Shown: positions 25,205 through 35,900, numbered from the stretch's first letter. The stretch is 64,000 nt of DNA from Pseudomonas putida NBRC 14164 (GCF_000412675.1 NC_021505.1:2660501-2724500), one strand, 5' to 3'. The notes: a model not told the origin generated them from the sequence alone. Made by a program: numbers and translations.

Positions 25205-26866
25205 ATGCCAATAACTCAGAATCCACCGCCGCAATGGTCGCGGCGGCGCGCCGAAAAGCAGCGCCGCCTTGATCGGGTACGTCACCTCGCCGACGGCGTG
25301 GTGCTGCCCACCGAGCGTCTCGTCGAAGCCCTCGAACTGCTGCTGGCCCCGGGCGACCGGGTGGTGCTGGAGGGCAACAACCAAAAGCAGGCCGACTTCC
25401 TTTCACGCTCGCTGGCCAAGGTCGACCCCGGGCGCCTGCACGACCTGCACATGATCATGCCCAGCGTGAGCCGCGCCGAGCACCTGGACCTGTTCGAGCG
25501 TGGCATCGCGCGCAAGCTCGACTTCTCCTTCGCCGGCCCGCAGAGCCTGCGCATCAGCCAGTTGCTGGAAGATGGGCTGCTCGAAGTCGGTGCCATCCAC
25601 ACCTATATCGAACTGTACTCGCGGCTGCTGGTCGACCTGATCCCCAACGTCACTCTGGTGGCCGGCTTCATGGCCGACCGTGACGGTAACCTGTACACCG
25701 GCCCCAGCACCGAGGACACCCCGGCACTGGTGGAGCCGGCCGCGTTCAGCGACGGTATCGTCATCGCCCAGGTCAACCAGCTGGTGGAGCGCGTGGGCGA
25801 CCTGCCACGGGTCGACATCCCGGCGTCCTGGGTCGATTTCGTGGTGGTCGCCGACCAGCCCTTCTATATAGAACCGCTGTTCACCCGGGACCCGCGCCAC
25901 ATCAAGCCGGTGCATGTGCTGATGGCGATGATGGCCATTCGCGGCATCTACGAAAAACACCAGGTGCAGTCGCTGAACCATGGTATCGGCTTCAATACCG
26001 CCGCCATCGAGCTGATCTTGCCCACCTACGGCGAGTCGTTGGGCCTGAAGGGCAAGATTTGCCGCAACTGGACGCTCAACCCGCACCCGACCTTGATCCC
26101 GGCCATCGAGACTGGCTGGGTGCAAAGCGTGCATTGCTTCGGCACCGAGCTGGGCATGGAGGACTACATCGCCCAGCGCCCCGACGTGTTCTTCACCGGC
26201 CGCGACGGCTCGCTGCGTTCCAACCGCATGATGTGCCAACTGGCGGGGCAATACGCCGTCGACCTGTTCATCGGCGCCACCTTGCAAGTGGATGGCGATG
26301 GCCATTCCTCGACCGTGACCCGCGGCCGCCTGGCCGGCTTTGGCGGTGCGCCGAACATGGGCCACGACCCGCGTGGCCGGCGCCACGCTACCCCGGCCTG
26401 GCTCGACATGACCGTGCCGGAAACCCTGCTGGAGCGCGGGCGCAAGCTGGTGGTGCAAATGGTCGAGACCTACCAGGAAGGCGGCAAGCCCACTTTCGTG
26501 GAAACCCTCGATGCCGTGGAAGTGGCCAGGAAGGCCGGGATGCCGCTGGCGCCGGTGATGATTTACGGCGATGACGTCACCCACCTGCTGACCGAGGAGG
26601 GCATTGCCTACCTGTACAAGGCCCGCAGCCTGGAAGAACGCCAGCAGATGATTGCCGCCGTGGCCGGGGTTACCGCCATCGGCCTGCGCCACGACCCGAA
26701 AGACACCCTGCGCATGCGCCAGCAAGGCCTGATCGCGTTGCCTGAGGACCTCGGCATCCGCCGCACCGACGCCAGCCGCGAGCTGCTGGCCGCGCGCAGC
26801 ATTGCCGACCTGGTCGAGTGGTCCGGCGGCCTCTACAACCCGCCTGCCCGGTTCAGGAGCTGGTGA
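25205..26866 (+). CDS. mdcA: Malonate decarboxylase alpha subunit (acetyl-ACP:malonate ACP transferase)
   Basis: A 553-aa protein starting [25 protein letters not shown] behind GGAG. CoA-transferase-like domains with characteristic MdcA blocks: [77 protein letters not shown] and [35 protein letters not shown]. It swaps acetate for malonate on the MdcC carrier. First gene of mdcABCDEGH; the ATGA overlap with mdcB implies coupled translation. Confidence 0.93.
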   Translation: MPITQNPPPQWSRRRAEKQRRLDRVRHLADGVVLPTERLVEALELLLAPGDRVVLEGNNQKQADFLSRSLAKVDPGRLHDLHMIMPSVSRAEHLDLFERGIARKLDFSFAGPQSLRISQLLEDGLLEVGAIHTYIELYSRLLVDLIPNVTLVAGFMADRDGNLYTGPSTEDTPALVEPAAFSDGIVIAQVNQLVERVGDLPRVDIPASWVDFVVVADQPFYIEPLFTRDPRHIKPVHVLMAMMAIRGIYEKHQVQSLNHGIGFNTAAIELILPTYGESLGLKGKICRNWTLNPHPTLIPAIETGWVQSVHCFGTELGMEDYIAQRPDVFFTGRDGSLRSNRMMCQLAGQYAVDLFIGATLQVDGDGHSSTVTRGRLAGFGGAPNMGHDPRGRRHATPAWLDMTVPETLLERGRKLVVQMVETYQEGGKPTFVETLDAVEVARKAGMPLAPVMIYGDDVTHLLTEEGIAYLYKARSLEERQQMIAAVAGVTAIGLRHDPKDTLRMRQQGLIALPEDLGIRRTDASRELLAARSIADLVEWSGGLYNPPARFRSW

Positions 26867-27822
26867 TGAAAGCACTCGACTTGCAACCGCATGTGCAGCT
26901 TCGCGAGCATGCTCGCTCCCACAGGCTTACCGCCGTCCTTGAACCTTGTGCAGTCCCTGTGGGAGCGGGCAAGCCCGCGAAAAGGCCCGCCCAGGCAACC
27001 GAAATCCCACTGGCTGACCACCTGGCCGACCTTGCAGTAGAGGCCCTGATCGACGAAGCCGACCTGTCCCCCAAACCCGGCCTGGTCGACCGCCGCAGCA
27101 ACGGCGCCCACCACGACATGACCCTGGCCCTGATGCACGCCTCGGCCCTGGCCCTGTGGCCATGCCTGCGCAACATGGCCGAAGCCGCCCGGTCCATCGG
27201 TCAGGTTGGCCAGCCCCTGCGCGCCACACTGGGCCAGCTCGGCCGCGAAGGCGAGGCCGCCATGCTTGCCGCCACCCACGGGGTCAATACCCACCGCGGC
27301 GCCATTTGGGCACTGGGCCTGCTGGTCGCGTCCACGGCCCTCGATACCCAGGCAGACGCCTGCACCCTGGCCGCCCGCGCCGGGCGTATAGCCCTGTTCG
27401 ACGACCCGGCCATGCCGTACCACCACAGCCATGGCTTGCAGGTCCGCCACCGCTACGGCACCAGCGGCGCCCGCGAACAGGCACAGCAAGGCTTCCCCGC
27501 CGTCATCGGCCATGGCCTGCCACAACTGCAGCGCAGCCGCGCCGCCGGTGCCAGCGAGCAGCACGCCCGTCTCGACGCGTTACTGGCGATCATGGGCGTG
27601 CTCAGCGACACCTGCGTGCTCTGGCGCAGCGGCCCGGCCGGGCTGGCTGCCGTCCAGCAAGGTGCCCACGCCGTACTTGCCGAAGGCGGCAGCGCCACAC
27701 TGGCGGGGCGCCGCCAACTGCGCCAGCTGGACCGGCAACTGCTACACCTGAACGCCTCACCGGGCGGCGCCGCCGACTTGCTGGCCGCCTGCCTGTTCCT
27801 CGACAAAGCCGGGAGCCTGTGA
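26866..27822 (+). CDS. mdcB: Triphosphoribosyl-dephospho-CoA synthase MdcB
   Basis: A 318-aa protein that makes the 2'-(5''-triphosphoribosyl)-3'-dephospho-CoA precursor of the MdcC prosthetic group. The family core begins at ~residue 50 ([31 protein letters not shown]). It includes [16 protein letters not shown] and [13 protein letters not shown]. The ATG 26866 overlaps the mdcA stop. Residues ~12-40 ([30 protein letters not shown]) are encoded by a REP pair and are not family sequence; the frame is kept open through it. The N-terminal extension is probably tolerated because the active site is downstream. Confidence 0.9.
   Translation: MKALDLQPHVQLREHARSHRLTAVLEPCAVPVGAGKPAKRPAQATEIPLADHLADLAVEALIDEADLSPKPGLVDRRSNGAHHDMTLALMHASALALWPCLRNMAEAARSIGQVGQPLRATLGQLGREGEAAMLAATHGVNTHRGAIWALGLLVASTALDTQADACTLAARAGRIALFDDPAMPYHHSHGLQVRHRYGTSGAREQAQQGFPAVIGHGLPQLQRSRAAGASEQHARLDALLAIMGVLSDTCVLWRSGPAGLAAVQQGAHAVLAEGGSATLAGRRQLRQLDRQLLHLNASPGGAADLLAACLFLDKAGSL
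26899..26985. repeat. REP pair inside the mdcB reading frame
   Basis: Two inverted REP cores (26899-26925 CTTCGCGAGCATGCTCGCTCCCACAGG-like and 26956-26985 with GTGGGAGCGGGCAAGCCCGCG) separated by ~30 bp. They encode residues ~12-40 of MdcB without disrupting the frame. Confidence 0.85.
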
Positions 27823-27823
27823 C

Positions 27824-28123
27824 ATGGAAACCCTGAATTTTCAATTCCCCGCCGCCGAACCGGGCCGCGGCCGGACGCTGGTGGGCTGCGTCAGCTCCGG
27901 CGACCTCGAAGTGCTGATCGAGCCCGGCACTGCCGGCAACCTGCACATCCAGGTAGTGACTTCGGTCAACGGCAGCGGCGCCCGTTGGGCGCAACTGTTG
28001 CAGCGCCTGTTCGAGGGCCGTGCGTGGCCGGCCGTGAACATCGACATCCATGATTTCGGCGCCACTCCAGGCGTGGTGCGCCTGCGCCTGGAGCAAGGCT
28101 TCGAGGAGATTGCCCATGACTGA
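27824..28123 (+). CDS. mdcC: Malonate decarboxylase acyl carrier protein (delta subunit)
   Basis: A 99-aa acyl carrier: METLNFQFPAAEPGRGRTLVGCVSSGDLEVLIEPG. The Ser in the VSSGDLEVL motif (~24-26) is the attachment site of the special prosthetic group. It carries the acetyl/malonyl thioester during decarboxylation. Starts 1 bp after the mdcB stop and overlaps mdcD by 8 nt. Confidence 0.93.
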   Translation: METLNFQFPAAEPGRGRTLVGCVSSGDLEVLIEPGTAGNLHIQVVTSVNGSGARWAQLLQRLFEGRAWPAVNIDIHDFGATPGVVRLRLEQGFEEIAHD

Positions 28124-28964
28124 CACCGAACGCTTGCTGCGCAGCCGCAGCTTTGTCGAACTGGGCGCCCGCCAGCGCGCCCGCGCCGTGCTCGACCCGG
28201 GCAGCTTCCGTGAACTGCTGGGCCCGTTCGACCGGCTGATGTCGCCGTGGTTGCCGCGCCAGGGCATCGTGCCGCAGGCCGATGATGGTGTGGTTATCGC
28301 CAAGGGCCGGCTGAACGGGCGCCATGCCGTGGTCGCCGCCATCGAAGGCGGCTTTCAGGGGGGCAGCATGGGCGAGGTGGGAGGGGCCAAAATCGCGGGT
28401 GCCCTGGAACTGGCCATTGAAGATAACCGCAATGGCATCCCCACATGCGCCGTGTTGCTGCTGGAAACCGGCGGTGTGCGCCTGCAGGAAGCCAACCTCG
28501 GCCTGGCGGCGATTGCCGAAATCCAGGCGGCCATTGTCGAGCTGCGGGCCTTGCAGCCGGTGATCGGCCTGATCGCAGGTTCGGTGGGCTGCTTTGGCGG
28601 CATGTCCATTGCCGCGGGCCTGTGCAGCCACCTGCTGGTTACCCGCGAAGCGCGCCTGGGCCTGAACGGCCCGCAGGTGATCGAACAGGAGGCCGGTATC
28701 GGCGAATACGACGCCAAGGACCGCCCCTTCATCTGGAGCCTGACCGGTGGCGAACAACGCCACGCCAGCGGGTTGGTGGACGGCTACGTGGCCGATGACA
28801 TCGATGCGCTGCGCGAACGCTTGCTGCAACTGCTGGACGCACCCTCCAAAGACCGCGCCAGCCAGCACACCTGGTTCCTCGACCGCCTGGCCCGGCTGGG
28901 CGATGACTGCCCGCAACTGGATGCCGCCGCCGTGCGCGCCCTTTACCAAGGAGAAGCCCAATGA
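28116..28964 (+). CDS. mdcD: Malonate decarboxylase beta subunit
   Basis: A 282-aa crotonase/carboxyltransferase-fold protein starting MTDTERLLRSRSFVELGARQRARAVLDPGSFREL. Contains GRLNGRHAVVAAIEGGFQGGSMGEVGGAKIAGALELA and GSVGCFGGMSIAAGLCSHLLVTREARLGLNGPQVIEQEAG. With MdcE it decarboxylates malonyl-S-ACP. The start overlaps the mdcC stop; the end overlaps mdcE by 4 nt. Confidence 0.93.
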   Translation: MTDTERLLRSRSFVELGARQRARAVLDPGSFRELLGPFDRLMSPWLPRQGIVPQADDGVVIAKGRLNGRHAVVAAIEGGFQGGSMGEVGGAKIAGALELAIEDNRNGIPTCAVLLLETGGVRLQEANLGLAAIAEIQAAIVELRALQPVIGLIAGSVGCFGGMSIAAGLCSHLLVTREARLGLNGPQVIEQEAGIGEYDAKDRPFIWSLTGGEQRHASGLVDGYVADDIDALRERLLQLLDAPSKDRASQHTWFLDRLARLGDDCPQLDAAAVRALYQGEAQ

Positions 28965-29752
28965 ACCGTGCCTTGAACTGGCTGCCGGGCCTGGCCGGCG
29001 GGCAAACCTTGCCAGGCTACCCCGCGTCGCTGCGGGTGATTGACGGCGAACTGGACAACCGCCTGGCGCGCTTCATCGCCGTGGTGCCCGATGCCGACAA
29101 CCCATTCCCCCGTGCCCGCTCGGGTGAAGTCGGCCTGCTTGAAGGCTGGGGCCTGGCCAAGGCGGTGAGCGAGGCGGTGGAGGCTGACCGTAACGGCCAG
29201 AAGCGTGCCATTGTCGCGGTTATCGATGTGCCCAGCCAGGCCTATGGCCGCCGCGAGGAAGCGTTGGGCATTTACCAGGCATTGGCCGGTGCCGTGCAGG
29301 CCTACGCCGAGGCGCGGTTGGCCGGGCACCCGGTGATCGGTCTGCTGGTTGGCAAGGCCATGTCCGGCGCCTTCCTGGCCCACGGCTACCAGGCCCAGCG
29401 GCTGATTGCCCTGGACGACACGGGGGTCATGGTGCACGCCATGGGCAAGGCGGCTGCGGCGCGGATTACCCTGCGCAGCGTCGAGCAACTGGAGGCGTTG
29501 GCCGCCGAAGTGCCGCCCATGGCCTACGACCTGGCCAGCTACGCCTCGCTGGGCCTGCTGTGGCGCCGCCTGACTGTAGACAACGCCCAGGCACCGAGCG
29601 CCGCCGACATTGCCCAGGTGCGTGCCTGCCTGGCAGAAGCGGTGCGCGATATTGGTAGCACCACCGACCTGTCGTCGCGGTTGGCGGGGGAAAACCGCAG
29701 TGCCTCGCGTCAGGTACGCGAACAGCTGCGCCGCCAGTGGCAGGGCGCCTGA
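28961..29752 (+). CDS. mdcE: Malonate decarboxylase gamma subunit
   Basis: A 263-aa carboxyltransferase-like subunit (ARSGEVGLLEGWGLAKAVSEAVEADRNGQKRAIVAVIDVPSQAYGRREEALG, then GLLVGKAMSGAFLAHGYQAQRLIALDD). Partner of MdcD in malonyl-S-ACP decarboxylation. ATGA overlap with mdcD keeps subunit production coupled. Confidence 0.93.
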   Translation: MNRALNWLPGLAGGQTLPGYPASLRVIDGELDNRLARFIAVVPDADNPFPRARSGEVGLLEGWGLAKAVSEAVEADRNGQKRAIVAVIDVPSQAYGRREEALGIYQALAGAVQAYAEARLAGHPVIGLLVGKAMSGAFLAHGYQAQRLIALDDTGVMVHAMGKAAAARITLRSVEQLEALAAEVPPMAYDLASYASLGLLWRRLTVDNAQAPSAADIAQVRACLAEAVRDIGSTTDLSSRLAGENRSASRQVREQLRRQWQGA

Positions 29753-29753
29753 G

Positions 29754-30368
29754 ATGAACTCGCCAAGGCCGCACGACCTGCTGTGGGGGATGCCCGTGTC
29801 GGGCTTGCCCGCCGATGCGCCGCAGTGGGCACAGGACGTACTGGCAAGCGGTCGACCGGTGGTGGTGCGCCGTGCCTCTTGTGAGGATGGCTGGGTAGCG
29901 GTTGGGGTACGTGGTCAGGGCCGGGCGCAGCGCTTGGGTGCGTTGATGCGCCTGGCCGATGTCCAGCGTCAGCAAGGCCCCGAAGTGCTGCGGGTGCACG
30001 TACAAAGCCCATGGCCTGCGCTACAGGCACTGGCCTCGGTCACCCCGGTATTGCAGGCCAGCGACCTGGCCTGGGGGCCGACGGGCGGGGTGGGGTACCA
30101 GATTGCGACCGGCATTGAAGTGGTACATGCCGACAGTGACCTGGACCTGCTGCTGCGCACACCGCAACCGCTTGCCCGCGCCCAGGCGCGAGAGCTGCTG
30201 GATATCCTCGACTGCGCGCCGTGCCGTATCGATGTGCAGCTGGAAACCCCGGCAGGTGCCATTGCCTTACGCGAATGGGCCGGTTTTGCCCGCCGTGTGC
30301 TGCTCAAGTCGCCCCATGGCCCGCGCCTGGTCAGCGACCCTTGGGCAATGATGGAGCGTGCCGCATGA
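29754..30368 (+). CDS. mdcG: Phosphoribosyl-dephospho-CoA transferase MdcG
   Basis: A 204-aa protein from ATG 29754 (MNSPRPHDLLWGMPVSGLPADAPQWAQDVLASGRPVVVRRA). Contains the family block TGGVGYQIATGIEVVHADSDLDLLLRTP, with the DSDLD acidic residues expected for a nucleotidyltransferase-like active site. It attaches the prosthetic group made by MdcB to apo-MdcC. Starts 1 bp after mdcE and overlaps mdcH by 4 nt. Confidence 0.92.
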   Translation: MNSPRPHDLLWGMPVSGLPADAPQWAQDVLASGRPVVVRRASCEDGWVAVGVRGQGRAQRLGALMRLADVQRQQGPEVLRVHVQSPWPALQALASVTPVLQASDLAWGPTGGVGYQIATGIEVVHADSDLDLLLRTPQPLARAQARELLDILDCAPCRIDVQLETPAGAIALREWAGFARRVLLKSPHGPRLVSDPWAMMERAA

Positions 30369-31285
30369 GCAGCCTGTTCGCCTTTCCCGGCCAGGGCGCC
30401 CAGCAGGTGGGCATGCTACAGCGCTTGCCTGAGGGCGCCGGGCAGCTGCTGGAGGAGGCCAGCGATACCCTTGGCCAAGCCGCGCTGGCACTGGACAGCC
30501 GGCAAGCGCTGCAGTCTACCCGCGCTGTTCAGCTGTGCCTGCTGCTGAGCGGTGTGGCCTGGGCACGCTGGCTGATGCAGCGCAGCCCAGCGCCGGATTA
30601 TGTGGCGGGGTTGTCGATTGGCGCCTATCCCGCGGCGGTTACGGCTGGCGCCCTGGGGTTTGCCGATGCCGTGCGCCTGGTCGCCCTGCGTGGCGAGCTG
30701 ATGCAGTGCGCCTACCCGCAAGGCTACGGCATGACCGCACTCAGCGGCCTGGACCTGGCAAGTGTCGAGCGTTTGCTGAGCGAGGTGGAGGGCGAGGTGT
30801 TCGTCGCCAACCTCAACAGCGAAAACCAGATCGTCATCGCCGGTAGCGATACGGCGATGGCTGCGGTCGCCGCCAGGGCTCGCCGTCAAGGCCAGGGCGT
30901 GGCCCGACGCCTGGCAGTCAGCGTGCCGTCGCATTGCCCGTTGCTGGATGGCCCGGCAGCGGAACTGGCCAGTGCCTTCGCCACGGTTGAGTTACACCGC
31001 CCACGCATTACCTACCTCAGCGCCAGCAGCGCGCGCCCGGTGTTCGACCCGCAGCGTCTGCGCGACGACCTGGCGGGCAACATGGCCAGGGTGGTCGACT
31101 GGCGCGCCACGTTGCGCAATGCCTTTGAGCGTGGCGTGCGCCTGCATCTGGAAATACCACCCGGCAGCGTGCTCAGCGGGCTGGCCCGGGCAGTGTTCGA
31201 ACAGGGCAGGGTAGTGGCCGTGGAGGGTACACGGTGGGACACCCTGGACGCGCTGCTGCGCCAGGAGGTGGCCCAGAACCGATGA
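30365..31285 (+). CDS. mdcH: Malonyl-CoA:ACP transacylase of malonate decarboxylase
   Basis: A 306-aa FabD-like acyltransferase: FAFPGQGAQQVGML, GLSIGAYPAAV (Ser of the GLSIG nucleophile elbow, slightly different from the GHSLG of FabD), GYGMTALSGL, VSVPSHCPLLDGPAAEL (catalytic His) and TYLSASSARPVFDP. It primes the MdcC carrier with malonyl from malonyl-CoA. Last enzyme gene of the operon; a REPIN separates it from the transporter genes. Confidence 0.92.
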   Translation: MSSLFAFPGQGAQQVGMLQRLPEGAGQLLEEASDTLGQAALALDSRQALQSTRAVQLCLLLSGVAWARWLMQRSPAPDYVAGLSIGAYPAAVTAGALGFADAVRLVALRGELMQCAYPQGYGMTALSGLDLASVERLLSEVEGEVFVANLNSENQIVIAGSDTAMAAVAARARRQGQGVARRLAVSVPSHCPLLDGPAAELASAFATVELHRPRITYLSASSARPVFDPQRLRDDLAGNMARVVDWRATLRNAFERGVRLHLEIPPGSVLSGLARAVFEQGRVVAVEGTRWDTLDALLRQEVAQNR

Positions 31286-31303
31286 TGGCAGGCAACGCAA
31301 TTC

Positions 31304-31421
31304 CTGTGGGAGCGGCCTTGTGTCGCGATAGGGCCGCAGAGCGGCCCCGGCAATTCTGAAGTGAAGCGAAGATCCTTGGGGGCGCTGCGCACCCCTATCG
31401 CGACACAAGGCCGCTCCCACA
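31304..31421. repeat. REPIN with 28-nt inverted arms between mdcH and mdcL
   Basis: Arms TGTGGGAGCGGCCTTGTGTC... and its complement ...GACACAAGGCCGCTCCCACA enclose ~60 bp. It may limit read-through or stabilise the upstream mRNA. Confidence 0.85.
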
Positions 31422-31500
31422 TTGACCGCGTGAGCCGGGCAAGTGTGTGTTTACGAAGAACAACAACAAGCAACTTCGACACTACCTGAGGACAACAATA

Positions 31501-31923
31501 ATGATCATCTATGGTGTGGCACTGCTGGCGGTCTGCACGCTTGCCGGCGTTATCGTCGGCGACTTCCTGGGCGTGTTGCTGGGCGTCAAATCCAATGTGG
31601 GCGGGGTCGGCATCGCCATGATCCTGCTGATCTGCGCGCGGCTGTACATGCATCGCAACGGTGGCATGAGCAAGGAGTGCGAGTTTGGCGTGGGCTTCTG
31701 GGGCGCCATGTATATCCCGGTAGTGGTGGCCATGGCCGCCCAGCAGAACGTGGTCACGGCCCTGCACGGCGGGCCGGTAGCGCTGCTGGCGGCAGTGGGC
31801 GCGGTGCTGGTGTGCGGCGCGACCATCGCCCTGATCAGCCGCAGCCACCGTGGCGAGCCTTTGCCGGCCCTTGAACCCACCCCCGAAGCCCGCGCGCAGG
31901 TTGCCCCTGCAGGAGGTCGTTGA
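31501..31923 (+). CDS. mdcL: Malonate transporter subunit MadL/MdcL
   Basis: A 140-aa inner-membrane protein: four predicted helices beginning MIIYGVALLAVCTLAGVIVGDFLGVLLGV and including GFWGAMYIPVVVAMAAQQNVV. The conserved CARLYMHRNGGMSKECEFGVGFW block is typical of MadL. Works with the next gene in Na+-linked malonate uptake. Start ATG 31501 follows AGGACA; the open frame upstream (31447) lacks membrane-protein sequence. Confidence 0.9.
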   Translation: MIIYGVALLAVCTLAGVIVGDFLGVLLGVKSNVGGVGIAMILLICARLYMHRNGGMSKECEFGVGFWGAMYIPVVVAMAAQQNVVTALHGGPVALLAAVGAVLVCGATIALISRSHRGEPLPALEPTPEARAQVAPAGGR

Positions 31924-31925
31924 AC

Positions 31926-32690
31926 ATGTGGCCGATCATTGAAAATGCCCTGGAGCACAACGGCCTGATCACTGCCTTTGCAGTGGTAGGCGCAATCATG
32001 TGGTTGTCGGTTGTGATGTCGAAGTACCTCACCTTCGGCCGGGTGCACGGCTCGGCCATCGCCATCGTCATCGGCCTGGTGCTGGCCTGGGTAGGCGGCA
32101 CCGTGACGGGTGGGCAGAAAGGCCTGGCCGACATGGCGCTGTTCTCCGGTATCGGCCTGATGGGCGGGGCCATGCTGCGGGACTTCGCCATTGTTGCCAC
32201 GGCCTTCGAGGTGCAGGCCACCGAAGCGCGCAAGGCCGGGATGATTGGCTTGGTGGCGCTGTTGCTGGGCACCGTGCTGCCCTTCATTGTCGGCGCGGCA
32301 GTGGCCTATGCCTTCGGCTACCGCGATGCGGTGAGCATGACCACCATCGGCGCGGGGGCGGTGACCTATATCGTCGGGCCGGTGACCGGGGCGGCGCTGG
32401 GTGCAAGTTCGGACGTGATGGCCCTGTCGATCGCCACCGGCCTGATCAAGGCGATCCTGGTGATGGTGTTCACCCCGGTGTCGGCGCGCCTGCTGGCGCT
32501 GGACAACCCGCGCTCGGCAATGGTGTTCGGCGGGTTGGCAGGGACGGTGTCGGGGGTGACGGCCGGGCTGGCCGCGACGGATCGGCGGCTGGTGCCGTAT
32601 GGCGCGTTGACCGCCACCTTCCATACCGGGCTGGGGTGCCTGATGGGGCCGTCGATTCTGTACTTCTGCGTACGCGGCCTGGTCGGCTGA
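31926..32690 (+). CDS. mdcM: Malonate transporter subunit MadM/MdcM
   Basis: A 254-aa membrane protein of about 8 helices (MWPIIENALEHNGLITAFAVVGAIMWLSVVMSKYLTFGRVHGSAIAIVIGLVLAWVGG...). Conserved MadM blocks: GGQKGLADMALFSGIGLMGGAMLRDFAIVATAFEV and GASSDVMALSIATGLIKAILVM. Starts 2 bp after mdcL. No mdcR-type LysR gene follows, unlike common Pseudomonas mdc clusters. Confidence 0.9.
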   Translation: MWPIIENALEHNGLITAFAVVGAIMWLSVVMSKYLTFGRVHGSAIAIVIGLVLAWVGGTVTGGQKGLADMALFSGIGLMGGAMLRDFAIVATAFEVQATEARKAGMIGLVALLLGTVLPFIVGAAVAYAFGYRDAVSMTTIGAGAVTYIVGPVTGAALGASSDVMALSIATGLIKAILVMVFTPVSARLLALDNPRSAMVFGGLAGTVSGVTAGLAATDRRLVPYGALTATFHTGLGCLMGPSILYFCVRGLVG

Positions 32691-32707
32691 CGTCGTAGCC
32701 TTCACTC

Positions 32708-32794
32708 TGTGGGAGCGGGCGTGCCCGCGAAGCAGGCGACGCGGTGCATGGCACCGGCTTCGCCGGTGTTCGCGGCCACGGCCGCTCCCACAGT
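32708..32794. repeat. REP pair between the mdc operon and mnxG
   Basis: TGTGGGAGCGGGCGTGCCCG at the left and CGGCCGCTCCCACA at the right, with an inner GCACCGGC/GCCGGTGTTC symmetry. Confidence 0.85.
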
Positions 32795-32915
32795 GATTGC
32801 GTCGCCTTCAGTCATGCAACCCGTTGCCCCCAAATCGGGGAAAACCGCCGGGTGATCCTCCCCAATCCGATTCGGTTACCTACGCAACCATCTGAAAATA
32901 TTAGCTATCTTCTCC

Positions 32916-32931
32916 TGGCATACACCTTGCT
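32916..32931 (+). promoter_or_regulatory. Sigma54 (-24/-12) promoter of mnxG
   Basis: TGGCATACACCTTGCT matches TGGCAY-N5-TTGCW with the invariant GG and GC separated by exactly 10 nt. It ends 39 bp before the mnxG ATG. Sigma54 control of manganese oxidation through an NtrC-type regulator (MnxR) is known in P. putida GB-1. Confidence 0.75.
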
Positions 32932-32970
32932 CCACACCTCCGCAGAGTTCCCGTGTCTTGGAGGTGCAGC

Positions 32971-35900
32971 ATGTCTACGCCACGCAAAGGCCCCCTTCTG
33001 TCATCACTCGTTCTGGCCCTGTTAGGCTTGGAATCGACCAGCGAGGCGGCCGTGCAGTGCCAGCGCACCTTGGTCGCCAATGTGGTGGCACTGGACCAGC
33101 CACTGATGTTCAACCGCCTTGGCGCGCAGAACGCCAATGGCATGATGTTCGCGCTTCGTGAAGATGTGGTGGACGACAAGCAAGTCCCCCTCAGCAAGGG
33201 CGGGGCCGCGGTACCGGGCAAGGTCACCCTGCGCCCGGACAAGCGCCCACGGCCGATTGTGCTGCGGGTAGCCGCCGGTGACTGCCTCACGGTCAACCTG
33301 ACCAACCTGCTGGCCTACCAGGCCAACCCCAACAAGCACGGCATCGAGGCCGCAGAGCCCGAGGGTGAGGAGGAGGGGCCGGAGGTTGAAAACCAGGGCG
33401 GTGAAGGCGATGTCGCCGATGAACAGGTCGCCGAGCGTATGGTCGGCTTCCAGGTCAATGGCATGCAGGCGGTCAACAGCATCGCCGATATCTCCGCCTA
33501 TACAGGGCGCAATGGCAACTTCTTCGCCAGCCCCGGCAGCACCCGCAGCTATACCTTGTATGCCGAGCGCGAAGGGGCATTCGCCGCCACCAGCAAAGCC
33601 GCCACGTTCGGCGGCGAAGGCACGGCGGGCAATGTTGCCAATGGCCTGTTCGGGCAGGTGGTGGTGGTACCCAAATTGGGCCGCACCTACCGCAACACCC
33701 TCACCGAGGAAGAAATGCGCCTGGCCACTACCGGCCGTACTGCCACCGGCCAGCCCGTGATCGACTACGAAGCCCGCTACCCCCAGGCAGAACCGTGGAT
33801 CACCGAGGGCAAGGCCGGCAAACCGATCATCGCCATGGTCAATGGCAATGAGATCATCAACAGCGAAACCGATGCCATCGTCATGGGCCCCAACGCCGAT
33901 GGCAGCTTCCCCAAGTCGACCTACCCGCTGGAAAGCATCGGCAAGCGCAACCCGGCGCTGCCCAACCGGCTGGAGGCGTTCCGTGATTTCGCCTCGCAGT
34001 TCGCCGACGAGGTCGCCGGCACCCAGGCCTTTCCCGGCTACTGGGCAGACCCGGTGATGGGGCACGTGCTGGAACCGGCGCGAGACTCGTTCATGATCAA
34101 CTACGGCTCTGGCGGCATGGGCGCCGAAGTGGTGGCCAACCGCCTGGGGGTAGGCCCGATGCACGACTGCCTGTCGTGCGCTTACGAAGAGTTCTTCCTC
34201 AGCGCTCACACCGTCGGAGACATCGGCACCCTGGTGGATGTGCCGGCCAATGTGGGCCTGGAGCACATCCGCCCGGGTGAGGTCCCACCGGCCAGTGCTG
34301 TCGGGGTCAAGGCCAGCATGGCCCTGTACCCTTCGGAACCTGCCAACGTGCACCACAGCTATATCGGTGACTTCACCAAGTTCCGCAACACCCACAACGG
34401 CCACGAGCAGCATATATTTCACCTGCACGGCCACCAGTGGCTGTTCAACCCCAATGACGACAACTCCGACTATATCGATGCCCAGGGCATCGGCGCCGGC
34501 GTTGGCTACACCTACGAAATCGCCAACGGTGGGTCGGGTAACCGCAACCGGGTGGCCGGTGATGCTATCTACCATTGCCACTTCTACCCGCACTTTGCCC
34601 AGGGCATGTGGGCCATGTGGCGGGTACATGACGTGTTCGAAGAAGGCACCCGTCTTGAGGTGAGCGGGCAGGGCGAGAACGGCTTCCACAGCACACCGTT
34701 CGCCCTGCGCAGCGGCAAGCCTGCCGCTGGCGCCCGGGCATTGCCCGATGGCGAAATCATTGCGGGTACGCCGATTCCGGCCATCGTGCCGCTGCCTGGC
34801 AAAGCCATGGCGCCGATGCCTGGCAAGGTCGTGGTGGTACCCAAACTGTCTGAGGAACTGGTCGCCGCCAGCGACGATGATGACGAAGCCGAGGACGAAG
34901 GCGATGACGACCACGCCAACCCGGCGCCGGTGCGCAAAGCCGTCGGCTCGCTGGCACTTGTCGACCGCACCGATGCCAACCGCAACGCTGATGGCACCCT
35001 GAAAAACCCAGGCTACCCGTTCTGGATCGGCGGCATGGAAAGCAGCGTTGGCAACCGCCCGCCAACCCCGCCGCTGGACATGCTCGACCCAGCCCTGGCG
35101 CGCCAGTTGAAAGACAGCGGCAAAGCCCTGTGGGCCAACCTGGATGCAAACCAGGTCGATGGCTGGGACGGCGGCCTTGGCCGCCATGCACTCGACGGTG
35201 TTTCCGCAGGTGGCGAGGCGCAAACGACCACCACCAAGCTGGACTTCACCAAGGTCGTGCACAAGGCCAAACCTATCTACCTGCCAGAAGAAGGCACCGA
35301 TGTCGAACAGGCGGCCATGCAGTTCCACGCCATGGCCGAGCACCCAAGCTATGCCCTGATCCCCGGCAGCCAGCCGGTGGCCAAGGCGTTCCGCACCAAT
35401 GGTGCCTTGCCGACTGCTGGCGCGCCGTTCTACGAGCCGTGCATGGATGACCGCGGCAAGCGCCTCACTCAGTCCTCCGGTGTGGGTGAGTTTTTCAGCG
35501 GCGAGAGCCTGACCGGCGTCAACTTCCGTGGCTCCTCCGCCTTTACCGCCGACCGTCCACGCATCTACAAGGGTGCCAACATCCAGTTCGACGCGGTGTA
35601 CAACAAGGTCGGCTACCACTTCCCGCAGGCTCGCATCATCGCCTTGTGGGAAGATGCCTGGGCAGTGATTAACAAGCAGCGCGCGCCAGAGCCACTGGTG
35701 ATGCGCATGAACACCTTCGACTGCACCATGTACCAGCACACCAACCTGATCCCGAACATCTACGAGATGGACGACTACCAGGTGCGCACCCCGACCGACG
35801 TGATCGGTCAGCACATCCACTTGCCGAAGTGGGACCTGACCGCTGCCGACGGTTCGGCCAACGGCTGGAACTACGAAGACGGCATTCTATCGCCCGGCAG

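Noticed and set aside
33022..35820. 932-aa open frame on the - strand inside mnxG
   Set aside because: An antisense shadow of the multicopper oxidase; no recognisable domain and codon bias belongs to the + strand gene.
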